DNA from: Bacteriovoracaceae bacterium
Lineage (GTDB): Bacteria > Bdellovibrionota > Bacteriovoracia > Bacteriovoracales > Bacteriovoracaceae
DNA length: 64,000 nt
Direction: 5' to 3'
Assembly: GCA_019752535.1 (NCBI GenBank)
Contig: JAIEMA010000013.1
Span: 1 to 64,000, forward strand
The stretch's first letter is position 1, and each line of letters opens with the position of its first letter. A program made the position numbers and the translations under genes. Below, one piece after another: positions 37,495 to 47,972 of the stretch. The notes under the pieces are model-generated. The model ran no database searches and was not told the DNA's origin. It was given only the letters and a program-made list of their open reading frames with translations.

Positions 37495-40400
37495 ATGAAT
37501 CCATTTATAAACCTGAGTCAGCGTATACAACATTGGCTAGAGCAAAAGCCTAGTGAGATGTTCGTTCGCGGCGTGTCTTCGAGCTCTTGGTCTTTCATTT
37601 ATTCTCAAACAATTGAGAAGAATTTTGCTTCGCGAAATGTTGTGATTATCACTCCCACAACTGAAGAGGCTGAACGTATTTGGGATGAGACAAAACATAA
37701 CGAAAATACCCATTTTTTTCCAGGCCTAGGCCATTCACCCTACACCAGTATTCTTTCATCTGAGTCTGCGCTAATGCAGCGCTTTAATGTTTTATCCCTA
37801 CTTTCTAAGTCGGAGAATCCACTCACAATTATTACGTCACTCGACGCGTCACTGCTTTATTGTCCACCAAGAAAATTTTTTGAAATAAACGGCCTTAAGC
37901 TTGCCACAGACGATATTGTTGCACCACAGCTTCTATCCGAGAAACTTGTAGAGCTCGGTTATCGATCAACACCCTCTATTGAAGAGCCCGGAACATTTAC
38001 GAGAAAGGGTGAAGTTTTTGATATTTTTCCTATTAGTAACAATCCCATTCGTCTTCATTATTTTGATGATCTTATTGAGTCTATTCACGAGATGGATCCA
38101 GAAACTCAAAAAACAATTCAAAGTATTAAAATCGAAAAAATCCTCATTTCACCTGCGCCTGGGTTACTCGCCAAAGATGAGTTCTCAACAACACTAAGAG
38201 CTAATCTTCCTCAACCACAGCCACAATTCAAAAATCGTTACGACACAAGAAAGTCTATTTTTCAGCAGCTCTCGCAAGGACTTCTTTTTGAAAACTATCC
38301 CGTGTATGCGCCACTTTTTTTTGAAAAACCAGAAACACTTATAGATTACCTACCTTCTAATTCAATCATTATTGAAATAGATAGAAACAATGCCACCCAG
38401 GAATGGGACAGTTTTCTAAGTGTTTGGAGAGATGAGTTTGAGCTTGAGTCACAAAGAATTGATTCTTCCATCACACTACCTGGTCCAGAGAAACTAACAA
38501 AAATAGATTTGAGCACGCAGAAATTTCATCATCTGGTCGTTGAGTCGCTCGACATTACCGTCGATCTAGATAATAAAATTAAAAATGATATTCACCTCAG
38601 TGTGAATACTCTTCGCACACAAATTTTACCAAAAATCCAGGCCAGGATAGGAACTGTTCCGGATAACAAATTTGCCTATATTAAAGCCTTGATGGCCGTG
38701 CTGCGGGACGAAGTGAAAAAGGGAGCCAATCTTCTCATTTCAACTCGAACAGAGATCTCTCGCCAAGAATTTGAATATCTACTCAGAGAAAACGATATTC
38801 CTCTTAATGAAAATAAAATCTCATGGACAACAGCTGTTCTGACAGAGGGTTTTTACTATAAAGCCGAAAACCTTTGGGTAATCTCAGAAGCTGATTTATT
38901 TTCTTCAAAGCAGCGAAAGGCTAAGAAAACACAAGCGACAAATCCCGACTTATTTGCCGATCAACTCGCCACTCTTAAGGCCGGAGACTTTGTTGTTCAT
39001 CGTGATTTTGGTATTGGTATTTATAGAGGACTTGAAACTCTTAAGGTTGGAGATCAAGAGTCTGATTTTCTGGTTTTAGAATATGAAAAAAAGGATAAGG
39101 TTTACGTCCCGGTTTATCGATTAAATCTTGTTCAAAAGCATGCTGACGCTAATTCGCATGCAAAGGTTGCAAGCCTCCAATCAAAGAAGTTTTCAGAACA
39201 AAAAGCCAAAGCACGTCAATCTGTTAAAAAACTCGCATTTGATCTTTTAAGAATGCAAGCAGAGAGAAAGCTTGAAGGTGGCTTTCCATTTAGTGAACCA
39301 GATCATTTATTTAAGGAATTTGAACTTTCATTCCCATTTGAAGAAACGCCTGATCAGATGAAGGCTATCGCCGACGTGTTAGAGGATATGCAAGCCCAGT
39401 ATCCGATGGATCGACTTGTCTGTGGCGATGTTGGTTTCGGCAAAACGGAAGTCGCCATGAGAGGGGCATTCAAGGCCGTTCTTGATAAAAAACAAGTTGT
39501 TGTTTTAGTTCCAACAACTGTTTTAGCGCTCCAACACTATCATTCATTCAAACGCAGGTTTAACGCATTTCCCGTCAACATCGAGATGCTTTCTCGCTTT
39601 AAAACGGCCAAAGAATCTGCACAAGTTATAGCAAACCTTAAAGAAGGAACTGTCGACATTCTTATTGGGACACATGCAGTCCTTTCGGAAAAAGTGGAGT
39701 TCTTTGACTTGGGCCTTGTCGTTATTGATGAAGAACATCGCTTTGGGGTGAATCACAAAGAAAAATTAAAACTACTCAGAAAGGGAGTCGATGTCTTAAC
39801 GATGACAGCCACTCCCATTCCTAGAACAATGCAGATGGCATTTCTGGGAGTAAGAGACATGTCTATAATTCAAACTGCTCCGCCAAGAAGACAGGCCATC
39901 AAGTCTTATATTATTAAAGAAGATGATGTGACCCTTCGATCCGCTATTGAAAAAGAACTCTCTCGCGGTGGACAGATTTTTTATGTTCACAATCGCGTGC
40001 ACGACATTGAAGAGCATGAAATATATCTCAAGAAACTCGTTCCTAAAGCCAAAATCACAGTCACTCATGGGCAAATGCCTGAGAAGGAATTGGAAAAAAG
40101 AATTAATGATTTTATTGAACACAAAAGTGATATTTTGCTTTCAACAACGATCATTGAATCAGGAATTGATATTCCCAACGCAAACACCATGATTATTGAT
40201 CGAGCAGACACCTATGGTCTCGCTCAGCTCCATCAACTGCGCGGCAGAATCGGTCGCTCGGACAGAAAAGCCTATGCTTACTTCATGGTGCCAGAGAATC
40301 GAATTCTATCTGAGATTGCCACTCGCCGCCTTCAGGCCCTACAGACCTATGCAGAGATGGGTTCGGGTTTCTCTTTGGCATCTGCTGATTTAGAAATTCG

Positions 40401-40977
40401 TGGAGCAGGAGATATTCTCGGAGCAGAACAACATGGACACGTAGACCAGATAGGCCTTGAACTCTATATGGATCTATTGCAAGAAGCTGTATTAGAAATA
40501 AAAGGGGAGAAGACTCTCTCTGCGAGAAATATCGAAATCCAAGCTCCATTCAATGCCTTTATTCCAAACAATTATATAACCGACCACTCCGCTCGACTTA
40601 AATATTATAAAAGGCTTTCAAACTCTCAAAGCCATGAAAAAATTGATGAACTTTCCTCTGAAATAGCAGACTCTTTTGGTTTGATTCCTCGCGAGCTTGA
40701 AACCTTGCTCATAATTCTTCGCACACGGCTTTGGTTCAGACCGGCCGGCATCAGGCTGGCAAAAGTTTCATTATCCACAATCACATTGTTCTTTGACCAA
40801 GAGGTTCTCTCAAATGATGAAGACCTGAGAGACAAAATATTCTCAGTTTTCATTGGTAAACCCAAGCTCTACAAGATTAATCCGGACTCTTCAGTACAGT
40901 GCTTTTTTAAAGATACTGTGAGTCAACACACGCTCTTGGAATTTGCGAAACATGTTGCGGGGCAAATCGGGGCGTGA
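37495..40977 (+). CDS. mfd: Transcription-repair coupling factor
   Basis: LKAGDFVVHRDFGIGIYRGLETL RNAP-interaction domain; CGDVGFGKTEVAMRGAF, DEEHRFGV, TMTATPIPRTMQMA, STTIIESGIDIPNANTMII, LRGRIGR. Confidence 0.97.
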   Translation: MNPFINLSQRIQHWLEQKPSEMFVRGVSSSSWSFIYSQTIEKNFASRNVVIITPTTEEAERIWDETKHNENTHFFPGLGHSPYTSILSSESALMQRFNVLSLLSKSENPLTIITSLDASLLYCPPRKFFEINGLKLATDDIVAPQLLSEKLVELGYRSTPSIEEPGTFTRKGEVFDIFPISNNPIRLHYFDDLIESIHEMDPETQKTIQSIKIEKILISPAPGLLAKDEFSTTLRANLPQPQPQFKNRYDTRKSIFQQLSQGLLFENYPVYAPLFFEKPETLIDYLPSNSIIIEIDRNNATQEWDSFLSVWRDEFELESQRIDSSITLPGPEKLTKIDLSTQKFHHLVVESLDITVDLDNKIKNDIHLSVNTLRTQILPKIQARIGTVPDNKFAYIKALMAVLRDEVKKGANLLISTRTEISRQEFEYLLRENDIPLNENKISWTTAVLTEGFYYKAENLWVISEADLFSSKQRKAKKTQATNPDLFADQLATLKAGDFVVHRDFGIGIYRGLETLKVGDQESDFLVLEYEKKDKVYVPVYRLNLVQKHADANSHAKVASLQSKKFSEQKAKARQSVKKLAFDLLRMQAERKLEGGFPFSEPDHLFKEFELSFPFEETPDQMKAIADVLEDMQAQYPMDRLVCGDVGFGKTEVAMRGAFKAVLDKKQVVVLVPTTVLALQHYHSFKRRFNAFPVNIEMLSRFKTAKESAQVIANLKEGTVDILIGTHAVLSEKVEFFDLGLVVIDEEHRFGVNHKEKLKLLRKGVDVLTMTATPIPRTMQMAFLGVRDMSIIQTAPPRRQAIKSYIIKEDDVTLRSAIEKELSRGGQIFYVHNRVHDIEEHEIYLKKLVPKAKITVTHGQMPEKELEKRINDFIEHKSDILLSTTIIESGIDIPNANTMIIDRADTYGLAQLHQLRGRIGRSDRKAYAYFMVPENRILSEIATRRLQALQTYAEMGSGFSLASADLEIRGAGDILGAEQHGHVDQIGLELYMDLLQEAVLEIKGEKTLSARNIEIQAPFNAFIPNNYITDHSARLKYYKRLSNSQSHEKIDELSSEIADSFGLIPRELETLLIILRTRLWFRPAGIRLAKVSLSTITLFFDQEVLSNDEDLRDKIFSVFIGKPKLYKINPDSSVQCFFKDTVSQHTLLEFAKHVAGQIGA

Positions 40978-41014
40978 TAGCGTTTTTTTAAGCACTTTAT
41001 CGAAGAGGATCCTC

Positions 41015-41821
41015 ATGAAATTTGTATTTCTTGCCCTTGTTATTCTTTTTTCAACAAACCTCGCTTTTTCACAAAACGATGTGGTCGCAACGGTTAATGG
41101 AAAAAAAATTACTAAGTCTCAACTTGAAGATTACCACCAACAGAATTTGAGATTTATTTCGCAAAGAAAAATTAATCGCGAAGTCTCCCTAGATGACCTA
41201 ATCAATCGTGAGTTGGGCATTCAAAAAGCTCGCAAGACCGGAATCGACAAAGACCCTCTTGTTATCTCAAAAATGGAAGAAATTCTTTATCATGCACAAA
41301 TCTCTAAAGACCTAGAGGGTGAGTTGAAGAAAATTACCGTTTCTGATGATGAGGTCAGAAAGTACTACTCTGATAACAAGGAATACAGAACGGCTCACAT
41401 TCTATACCGTGTTCGCGTTCAGCCAACACCAGAAGAAGCTAAAAAAGCCTTAGAGCAATCTCTTTCCATTTATGAGGAAGTCAGCAAAAACCCAGATGCT
41501 TTTGCCTCACTTGCTAACAAATACTCTCAATCAACTGCTGCACCAGTCGGAGGCGATCTAGGTTTTCAACCGCCAACCAGACTTGCCCCGGAATACTATG
41601 AGGCGATTAAGGGACAAAAAGTGGGCTTCATCACGCGTCCAGTTCGCACACAGATGGGCTACCACATCATTAAAGTTTTGGGCGTGAAGGAATTTGAACA
41701 GATTGATAAGAATCTATACAAGAAAGTTATTTACGATCAAAAGCGTGATTCAATTCTTGCTTCATACTTTAAGACCCTCCAAAAGGGCGCAGACATCAAA
41801 ATAAATAAAAACATGCTGTAA
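41015..41821 (+). CDS. Secreted PpiC/parvulin-type peptidyl-prolyl isomerase
   Basis: Signal peptide; VVATVNGKKITKSQLEDY; parvulin core RTAHILYRV...LANKYSQSTAAPVGGDLGF...TRPVRTQMGYHIIKV. Confidence 0.9.
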   Translation: MKFVFLALVILFSTNLAFSQNDVVATVNGKKITKSQLEDYHQQNLRFISQRKINREVSLDDLINRELGIQKARKTGIDKDPLVISKMEEILYHAQISKDLEGELKKITVSDDEVRKYYSDNKEYRTAHILYRVRVQPTPEEAKKALEQSLSIYEEVSKNPDAFASLANKYSQSTAAPVGGDLGFQPPTRLAPEYYEAIKGQKVGFITRPVRTQMGYHIIKVLGVKEFEQIDKNLYKKVIYDQKRDSILASYFKTLQKGADIKINKNML

Positions 41822-42735
41822 TGTTATTTTTCATATTTTCATTTATCCTGAGCTCGGTTGATTCCGTTGCTCAGGATAAACTTCTCGACAAGATTGTGGC
41901 GGTTGTTAATAGCAGAGTTTACTCACTGTCTGAACTTGATCGTGTCGAAATCACGCTTCCTGCAAGAAAAGAAATTTCTCCCTTCCTCTACACTTCTTTA
42001 AAAATTTCTAAGCCTGAGCTTTTAGACCTCATGATTAAAACTCAAGTGATTCGCGATAAATTGGGTGGCCAAGGTTATGTCGTGGGTGATGATGCTGTTG
42101 AATCTCGTATTAAAATGACAGAAGAGAAATTAGGTTTAAATAGAGACAGTTTGTTGGAGTTTTTGAAAAGCAAGGGAGTCACTTACGAAGAATATTTTGA
42201 AATTATTCGCGAAGCAATGGAATACAATTTATTTACCACTCGTATAATCGGGCCTCTTGTTACTGTGACTGAACAGGAATTAAAAAACGAATTTTACAAA
42301 CGCCACAGCAGTGACAAAGCATTAAGCTTTACCTACCACCTTGTAGACTTCTCAGTTCCCTCGGCTCAGGCAACCGGCAAGGACACCTCTCTGTTTGTTC
42401 AAGCTTTGAAGGATTATCAACTTACGGGTCGTTTGGGTTTTGGCTTCTCGGATCTCGATGCCTCTCCAATTGAAGGGGTTAGGGAGGATGGACTTAACAA
42501 GGATATTGCAAAAGCCCTTTCACAAACTCCTGAAGGAAATTTTACTCCCTCTGTGGTTTTAGGTGATCGAATTCATAGTTTCTATGTCAAAACAAAAGAC
42601 CTTGTTGAATCAACCGCCTATCAGAAAACGAAAGAAAGACTCGAAGAAGAGTTATTCAACTCAAAGAGCCAGTCACTGACGAAAAATTGGTTTGATCGCG
42701 AGTACGGTAATTACTACATCAAAAAGAGTCTATGA
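41821..42735 (+). CDS. SurA-like periplasmic chaperone (N-terminal SurA domain)
   Basis: Signal peptide; LLDKIVAVVNSRVYSLSELDR...LLDLMIKTQVIRDKLGGQGYVVGDDAVESRI. Confidence 0.75.
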   Translation: MLFFIFSFILSSVDSVAQDKLLDKIVAVVNSRVYSLSELDRVEITLPARKEISPFLYTSLKISKPELLDLMIKTQVIRDKLGGQGYVVGDDAVESRIKMTEEKLGLNRDSLLEFLKSKGVTYEEYFEIIREAMEYNLFTTRIIGPLVTVTEQELKNEFYKRHSSDKALSFTYHLVDFSVPSAQATGKDTSLFVQALKDYQLTGRLGFGFSDLDASPIEGVREDGLNKDIAKALSQTPEGNFTPSVVLGDRIHSFYVKTKDLVESTAYQKTKERLEEELFNSKSQSLTKNWFDREYGNYYIKKSL

Positions 42736-43700
42736 TCCTTGTTACTCAGGGGCATGAGGTAGGAATCGGTCTTGAGGTTTACTTCAAATCTCTGCTACTG
42801 GGCCCATCGTCTTGGACCACTCACTCAGCGCTCTATTGTTATAAAACTTCAGTAAAAAAAACGATCAGTCGTCTAGGGCTTCCTGCTGAAATTTCAGGTG
42901 AGGGTATTCATTTACCCACGGGCTTATTGAAATGCAGATGGCTGTCGCCCTCCAAGTTTCCTGAATCAAGCGTGGCCATGTATGAAGCCCTAGGCGAGAT
43001 TGAGTTGAACACAAAAAACGTCTTGTTCACACTCCCTACGACAAAAAGCGATTTGGTTAATCCTAAAAATGCGAAGACGTTTTATTTAGGTCATACGGAG
43101 CTATTGAGACATCATTATAAAAACAATGATCTGGCCATGTATTTTACATCTCCCCATCTTGATGTCTTGCTGCTGACTGATCACATTCCACTAAAGAGTG
43201 TTTGCAAACAGGTCACTAAGAAAGCATTGCTTTCAAAGATGAAGCTTTCACTCCAATCTTTAAAAGAAATTGAGCCGCGTTTAAAAAATATCTATTTTTC
43301 AGGAATTAATCCTCACGCAGGTGAAGATGGGCTTCTTGGGACAGAAGAACAGAAATTAAAAAATGTTTTTGATTCACTGATTAGCAAAAAGTTTAATATT
43401 CAAGGGCCCTTTCCGGGAGATTCATTATTTGTAAATCGCAAAGACCATCATGATCTTCTGGTTTACATGTTCCATGATCAGGGCCTTGCACCCTTTAAAG
43501 CCATGATGGGCACTGTTGGGGCCAACATAACGCTAGGCTTACCATTTATTCGTCTGAGTGTTGATCATGGGACGGCCTTCTCTCTCTATGGTAAAAATAT
43601 TGCCAATAGTTCCGGTGCCTATTTTTGTATGAGAAAGGCAATGGACTACTTGGAGATTACCAATGGACAAAATAGTCATATCAAAAGCAAGAGTTCATAA
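42732..43700 (+). CDS. pdxA: 4-hydroxythreonine-4-phosphate dehydrogenase family (PdxA)
   Basis: SGINPHAGEDGLLGTEE, GPFPGDSLFVN, MFHDQGLAPFKAMMG, NITLGLPFIRLSVDHGTAF. Confidence 0.87.
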   Translation: MILVTQGHEVGIGLEVYFKSLLLGPSSWTTHSALYCYKTSVKKTISRLGLPAEISGEGIHLPTGLLKCRWLSPSKFPESSVAMYEALGEIELNTKNVLFTLPTTKSDLVNPKNAKTFYLGHTELLRHHYKNNDLAMYFTSPHLDVLLLTDHIPLKSVCKQVTKKALLSKMKLSLQSLKEIEPRLKNIYFSGINPHAGEDGLLGTEEQKLKNVFDSLISKKFNIQGPFPGDSLFVNRKDHHDLLVYMFHDQGLAPFKAMMGTVGANITLGLPFIRLSVDHGTAFSLYGKNIANSSGAYFCMRKAMDYLEITNGQNSHIKSKSS

Positions 43701-46461
43701 CCTCAAAGCCGTTGATGTTAGTATTCCCAGAAATACATTAACTGTAATTACAGGCCCATCAGGATCTGGGAAGTCCTCTCTGGCCTTTGATACAATCTAT
43801 GCAGAAGGACAAAGAAGATATATTGAGTCTCTCTCTTCATATGCAAGACAATTTATTGGTCAAATAGAAGCTCCTGACGTTGAAAGCATCACGGGACTTT
43901 CTCCAGCTATCGCCATAGATCAAAAAAGTACAAACAAGAATCCGAGATCAACCGTTGGAACAATTACCGAAATTTACGACTACATGAGACTTCTGTGGGC
44001 GAGGCTTGGAACTCCACATTGTCCAGAAACTGGGGAAGAGGTTCAAAGACAAACGGCTCAGCAAATGATTGAGCGCTTGTTAAAATTAAAAGAGGGAACC
44101 AAGCTTCAATTACTCGCTCCAGTGATAAGACAAAAGAAGGGTGAACACAAAGAAGAGATGGCAAAATATATGTCTCTTGGATTTTCACGCATTCGCCTTA
44201 ATGGTGAAATGTTGAATCTTGATGATTCACTTTCAATTCCCAAGGCTAAATTTAATGACATTGATCTTGTCGTCGACAGAATTGTATTAAAAACAGGTGT
44301 CCGCTCGCGATTGGCAGACTCTGTTGAATACTCCCTTAAACTCTCTGGTGGATATCTCGTCGTTCTTGCCGACGAGAAGGAAATATTTTTCTCTGAGAAA
44401 AACTTCAGCTTCAAAACGAATAAAAGCTATCCGGACTTAGAGCCGCGCTTATTTTCATTTAATTCCCCACTTGGTGCCTGCCCACTTTGCAACGGTCTTG
44501 GTGTGACCAAGAACTTTGATCTGGAGAGCATGATAACTGATGAAAACCTCTCAATTCCTGAAGGGGCGATTGCACCTCTTAAGAAGAGCTCATTTCTTCT
44601 TAACATGGTCAGAAGCATTGCAGAGGCAGAAAAAGTAGATTTTGATAAGCCACTCAAAAAGCATACAGAGGCATTCAAAAAAATCCTTTTTCAAGGTTCA
44701 GACAAGGTTTATACCTATAAATTCGAATCCGAAAACTCTGTCTTTAATTTCAAAAAAGAATTTCCCGGGATAAAAGCTTGGCTAGAAAAAAAATATCATG
44801 AGTCTGACTCAGACAAGGTAAAACTTGATCTTGAAGAGTTCATGATTATAAAGAAGTGTGATTCGTGTCACGGCAAAAAGCTCAATCCTTTCGCACTGGC
44901 CGCAACCATTGATAAAAAAAATATAATGGAAATTTGTGATCTTTCTGTAAGCGAAGGGTTTGAATTTTTTAATCAACTTCAATTTACAGGTAGCGAAGCG
45001 GTTATCTCTCAGAAGCTCCTTAAGGAAATTCGAGAACGACTTAAATTTCTCCTTAATGTGGGCCTTGATTATCTCACCCTTAATCGAGATGCCATGACCC
45101 TCTCTGGTGGGGAGTCTCAAAGAATAAGACTAGCGACACAAATAGGATCAGCTCTCTCAGGTGTTCTTTATGTTCTTGATGAGCCAAGCATTGGACTTCA
45201 TCAGCGTGATAATGAAAAACTCATTAAAACACTTATTAATCTCAGAGACATTGGGAACACTGTAATCGTTGTCGAACATGATGAAGACACGATGCGATCT
45301 GCTGACTGGCTAATTGATATGGGCCCAGCTGCGGGAATTCATGGGGGAGAAATCGTTTCTGAGGGCACACCGCAAGAGGTGATGAAGAATAAAAACTCAC
45401 TCACAGGAAAATATCTTTCCGGAAAAGAGATGATTGTTGTTCCGAAAGAAAGAAGAAAAAGTGCAGACAAACTTGTTCTGATTGACGCCAAAGAGCACAA
45501 TTTGAAAAACGTGACTTTAGAGATCCCTGTTGGCTCACTCACGTGCCTCACAGGTGTTTCGGGCTCCGGCAAATCAACACTTGTTCACAGAATTCTCATT
45601 CCTGCCTTTAAGAATTATCTCTCAAGGGGAAGAAAAAATAATTTAAAGAACTATAAAGCCATCACCGGTGTTGATAAATTTCAGGGCGTGATTGAGTTAG
45701 ACCAAGCTCCTATTGGTAGAACACCTCACTCAAACCCGGCCACCTACACAGGTCTCTTTGATGACATTCGCACGATTTATTCAAAGACAAATGAATCCAA
45801 AGTTAGAGGTTACAAGCCAGGGCGCTTTAGCTTCAACGTTAAAGGTGGTCGATGTGAAACCTGTGAAGGCAATGGAAGTCTAAAGATTGAAATGCACTTT
45901 CTTCCTGATGTTTATGTTCAATGCCAAGAATGTGGAGGGAAGAGATATAATCCGGAAACACTCAGCATTCTCTATCGCGGAAAAAACATTGCGGATGTGT
46001 TAGATATGTCTATTGAGGAAGCCGTAGGATTTTTTGAAAATTATCCCAAGGTCGCAAGAACTCTTAAGGTTTTAAATGATGTTGGTCTTGGCTACATAAA
46101 GCTGGGCCAGCCAGCAACGACTCTCTCGGGCGGAGAAGCTCAACGTATGAAGCTTTCTCGCGAGCTTTCAAAATCCACCAAGGGCAACACTCTCTACGTT
46201 CTAGATGAGCCGACTACGGGCCTTCATTTTAATGATATTCGAATCCTTCTCGTGGCGCTTAATCGCTTGGTTGATATGGGTCACACGCTTCTTGTGATTG
46301 AGCATAATCTTGATGTCATCAAAACGGCAGATTGGGTGGTAGATCTAGGCCCTGAGGGTGGAAAAGGCGGTGGAGAGATTGTGGCCGCTGGTACACCTGA
46401 GCAAGTGGCCAAATCTAAACGCTCACACACTGGCAGATTTTTATCAAAGTTATTGCAATAA
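43663..46461 (+). CDS. uvrA: Excinuclease ABC subunit A
   Basis: GPSGSGKSSLAFDTIYAEGQRRYIESLSSYARQF, two LSGGE ABC signatures, zinc finger CETCEGNG...CQECGGKRY. Confidence 0.98.
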   Translation: MDKIVISKARVHNLKAVDVSIPRNTLTVITGPSGSGKSSLAFDTIYAEGQRRYIESLSSYARQFIGQIEAPDVESITGLSPAIAIDQKSTNKNPRSTVGTITEIYDYMRLLWARLGTPHCPETGEEVQRQTAQQMIERLLKLKEGTKLQLLAPVIRQKKGEHKEEMAKYMSLGFSRIRLNGEMLNLDDSLSIPKAKFNDIDLVVDRIVLKTGVRSRLADSVEYSLKLSGGYLVVLADEKEIFFSEKNFSFKTNKSYPDLEPRLFSFNSPLGACPLCNGLGVTKNFDLESMITDENLSIPEGAIAPLKKSSFLLNMVRSIAEAEKVDFDKPLKKHTEAFKKILFQGSDKVYTYKFESENSVFNFKKEFPGIKAWLEKKYHESDSDKVKLDLEEFMIIKKCDSCHGKKLNPFALAATIDKKNIMEICDLSVSEGFEFFNQLQFTGSEAVISQKLLKEIRERLKFLLNVGLDYLTLNRDAMTLSGGESQRIRLATQIGSALSGVLYVLDEPSIGLHQRDNEKLIKTLINLRDIGNTVIVVEHDEDTMRSADWLIDMGPAAGIHGGEIVSEGTPQEVMKNKNSLTGKYLSGKEMIVVPKERRKSADKLVLIDAKEHNLKNVTLEIPVGSLTCLTGVSGSGKSTLVHRILIPAFKNYLSRGRKNNLKNYKAITGVDKFQGVIELDQAPIGRTPHSNPATYTGLFDDIRTIYSKTNESKVRGYKPGRFSFNVKGGRCETCEGNGSLKIEMHFLPDVYVQCQECGGKRYNPETLSILYRGKNIADVLDMSIEEAVGFFENYPKVARTLKVLNDVGLGYIKLGQPATTLSGGEAQRMKLSRELSKSTKGNTLYVLDEPTTGLHFNDIRILLVALNRLVDMGHTLLVIEHNLDVIKTADWVVDLGPEGGKGGGEIVAAGTPEQVAKSKRSHTGRFLSKLLQ

Positions 46462-46463
46462 AA

Positions 46464-46492
46464 AAGGGCCCCAAAAGGGCCCTTCTTATTTT
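46464..46492 (+). terminator. Terminator hairpin between convergent uvrA and atpE
   Basis: AAGGGCCC-CAAAA-GGGCCCTT followed by a T-rich stretch; A-rich on the opposite flank, so possibly bidirectional. Confidence 0.85.
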
Positions 46493-46514
46493 AGCTCTTT
46501 TGACAGAGTAAAAA

Positions 46515-46745
46515 TTAAAGAGTCGGCTTGATCAAGAACGCGATAACGAACGCGTAAATTACCAATGATTCGATTAGAGCAAGAGCAATAATCATTGGAG
46601 TGAAAAGCTTATCAGCAGCAGCTGGGTTACGAGCGATGCCTTCTAGAGCAACAGAAGCTGCCTTAGATTGAGCGATAGCTCCACCGATAGAAGCTGAAGA
46701 GATAGCGATACCAGAAGCAATTGCGAGCCAAGCGTTTAATTCCAT
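46515..46745 (-). CDS. atpE: ATP synthase F0 subunit c
   Basis: GIAISSASIGGAIAQSKAASVALEGIARNP...PMIIALALIESLVIYAFVIAFLI helical hairpin. Confidence 0.95.
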   Translation of the reverse strand: MELNAWLAIASGIAISSASIGGAIAQSKAASVALEGIARNPAAADKLFTPMIIALALIESLVIYAFVIAFLIKPTL

Positions 46746-46803
46746 GACGGATCCTTTTTTATGATCACAACAGTGATCGTTAGTTAATTCCTCAATGCTC
46801 TAC

Positions 46804-47571
46804 TTAGTGATGAGCGTGCTCTTCATGATCGTGATGAGCCGTCGCCAGACTAATGTAAACCATAGTCAGAAGTGTAAATACGAATGCTTGCATAAAACAC
46901 ACGAACAATCCGATCACATAGAATGGAATCGGAACGATATAAGGCACAAGGTTCGAGAAGATAGAAAGAACCAAGTGATCACCTTCCATGTTTCCTTTGA
47001 GACGAAGTCCCAATGAAAGTGGACGAACGGCGTGTGAAATTAATTCAATAGGGAAAATCAAAATCGCGAGATACCAAACTGGGCCCATAAAGTGCTTTAT
47101 GTGGCCAACGATCCCTTGCTCTTTAATGCCTTGGTAGTTGTAGTACAAGAAAACAAAAATTCCCAAAGCAAGAGTCGTATTGAAATTGTCAGTAGGAGGT
47201 AAAAAGCCAGGAATCAATCCAATGACGTTGTTGATGAAAATGAAAGAGAACAAAAGAACGATAACGATATAGTAACGTTTCGCCTGCTCTTCTCCCATGA
47301 TGTTACGTGCAAGATTGTAAACAAACTGTCCGAGAGCTTCGACTAAGTTTCTAAAACTAATTCCACGATCAGGTATCGCAATATTTTTAACGGCCGCACT
47401 TTTTGAGCGGTAAAGAACACCAATGAGAAGAAATAAAATTCCCACTGCCGTGAAAGTCATTACGTGTTGAGGAATATGAAGTGAGTGCTCTAGTTCTCCA
47501 AAAAAAGAAAATCCACTCGCATGAGCGAGGGCAGGAAAAAGAGCAGCAAGAATTAGACCTATACGTGTCAT
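46804..47571 (-). CDS. atpB: ATP synthase F0 subunit a
   Basis: PIELISHAVRPLSLGLRLKGNMEGDHLV (essential Arg region) and C-terminal LQAFVFTLLTMVYIS-type helix. Confidence 0.95.
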   Translation of the reverse strand: MTRIGLILAALFPALAHASGFSFFGELEHSLHIPQHVMTFTAVGILFLLIGVLYRSKSAAVKNIAIPDRGISFRNLVEALGQFVYNLARNIMGEEQAKRYYIVIVLLFSFIFINNVIGLIPGFLPPTDNFNTTLALGIFVFLYYNYQGIKEQGIVGHIKHFMGPVWYLAILIFPIELISHAVRPLSLGLRLKGNMEGDHLVLSIFSNLVPYIVPIPFYVIGLFVCFMQAFVFTLLTMVYISLATAHHDHEEHAHH

Positions 47572-47972
47572 TCTGAAGAACCTTTTTTAATGAAAGCGCC
47601 TATGTTTTTAATACTCAGAACGAGGATAATCAATTGAAATGTGTAGAGAATTAAGCCATGTGCCACGAGGTGTCGAGAATAGGAAATCAGATAGTAAAAC
47701 ACTCCACCCAAAAGAGAAAACTTTAAGGCGATCTGAAGCCACAGCTTTAACCTAGTCACAAGGGTTGGCCTAATACTTTCAGCGGTCATTTGCTTGAGAA
47801 GCTTGCCTAATATCAGGAACATAAGCCATTGATTAAGGGCTGAACAGACTATGACTCCCACCAAAGTGAGCGCGTCTCTGCTCTCAGCTTTCGTCAGAGT
47901 GGTCGCAATCACAACAGAGGCGAGGGTCCCTGTAAAATATTTCTTATTTTCTATTTTTTCCGACCAATCCAT
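47568..47972 (-). CDS. ATP synthase-associated AtpI-like membrane protein
   Basis: About four TM helices directly upstream of atpB. Start taken as MDWSEKI; ORF track extends to 48002. Confidence 0.5.
   Translation of the reverse strand: MDWSEKIENKKYFTGTLASVVIATTLTKAESRDALTLVGVIVCSALNQWLMFLILGKLLKQMTAESIRPTLVTRLKLWLQIALKFSLLGGVFYYLISYSRHLVAHGLILYTFQLIILVLSIKNIGAFIKKGSSE

Noticed and set aside
39544-40549. Antisense and out-of-frame ORFs within mfd
   Set aside because: Embedded in conserved helicase motifs of mfd on the other strand; shadow ORFs.
44106-44678. Antisense ORFs within uvrA
   Set aside because: Fully inside a strongly supported uvrA coding region; no RBS or domain signal.
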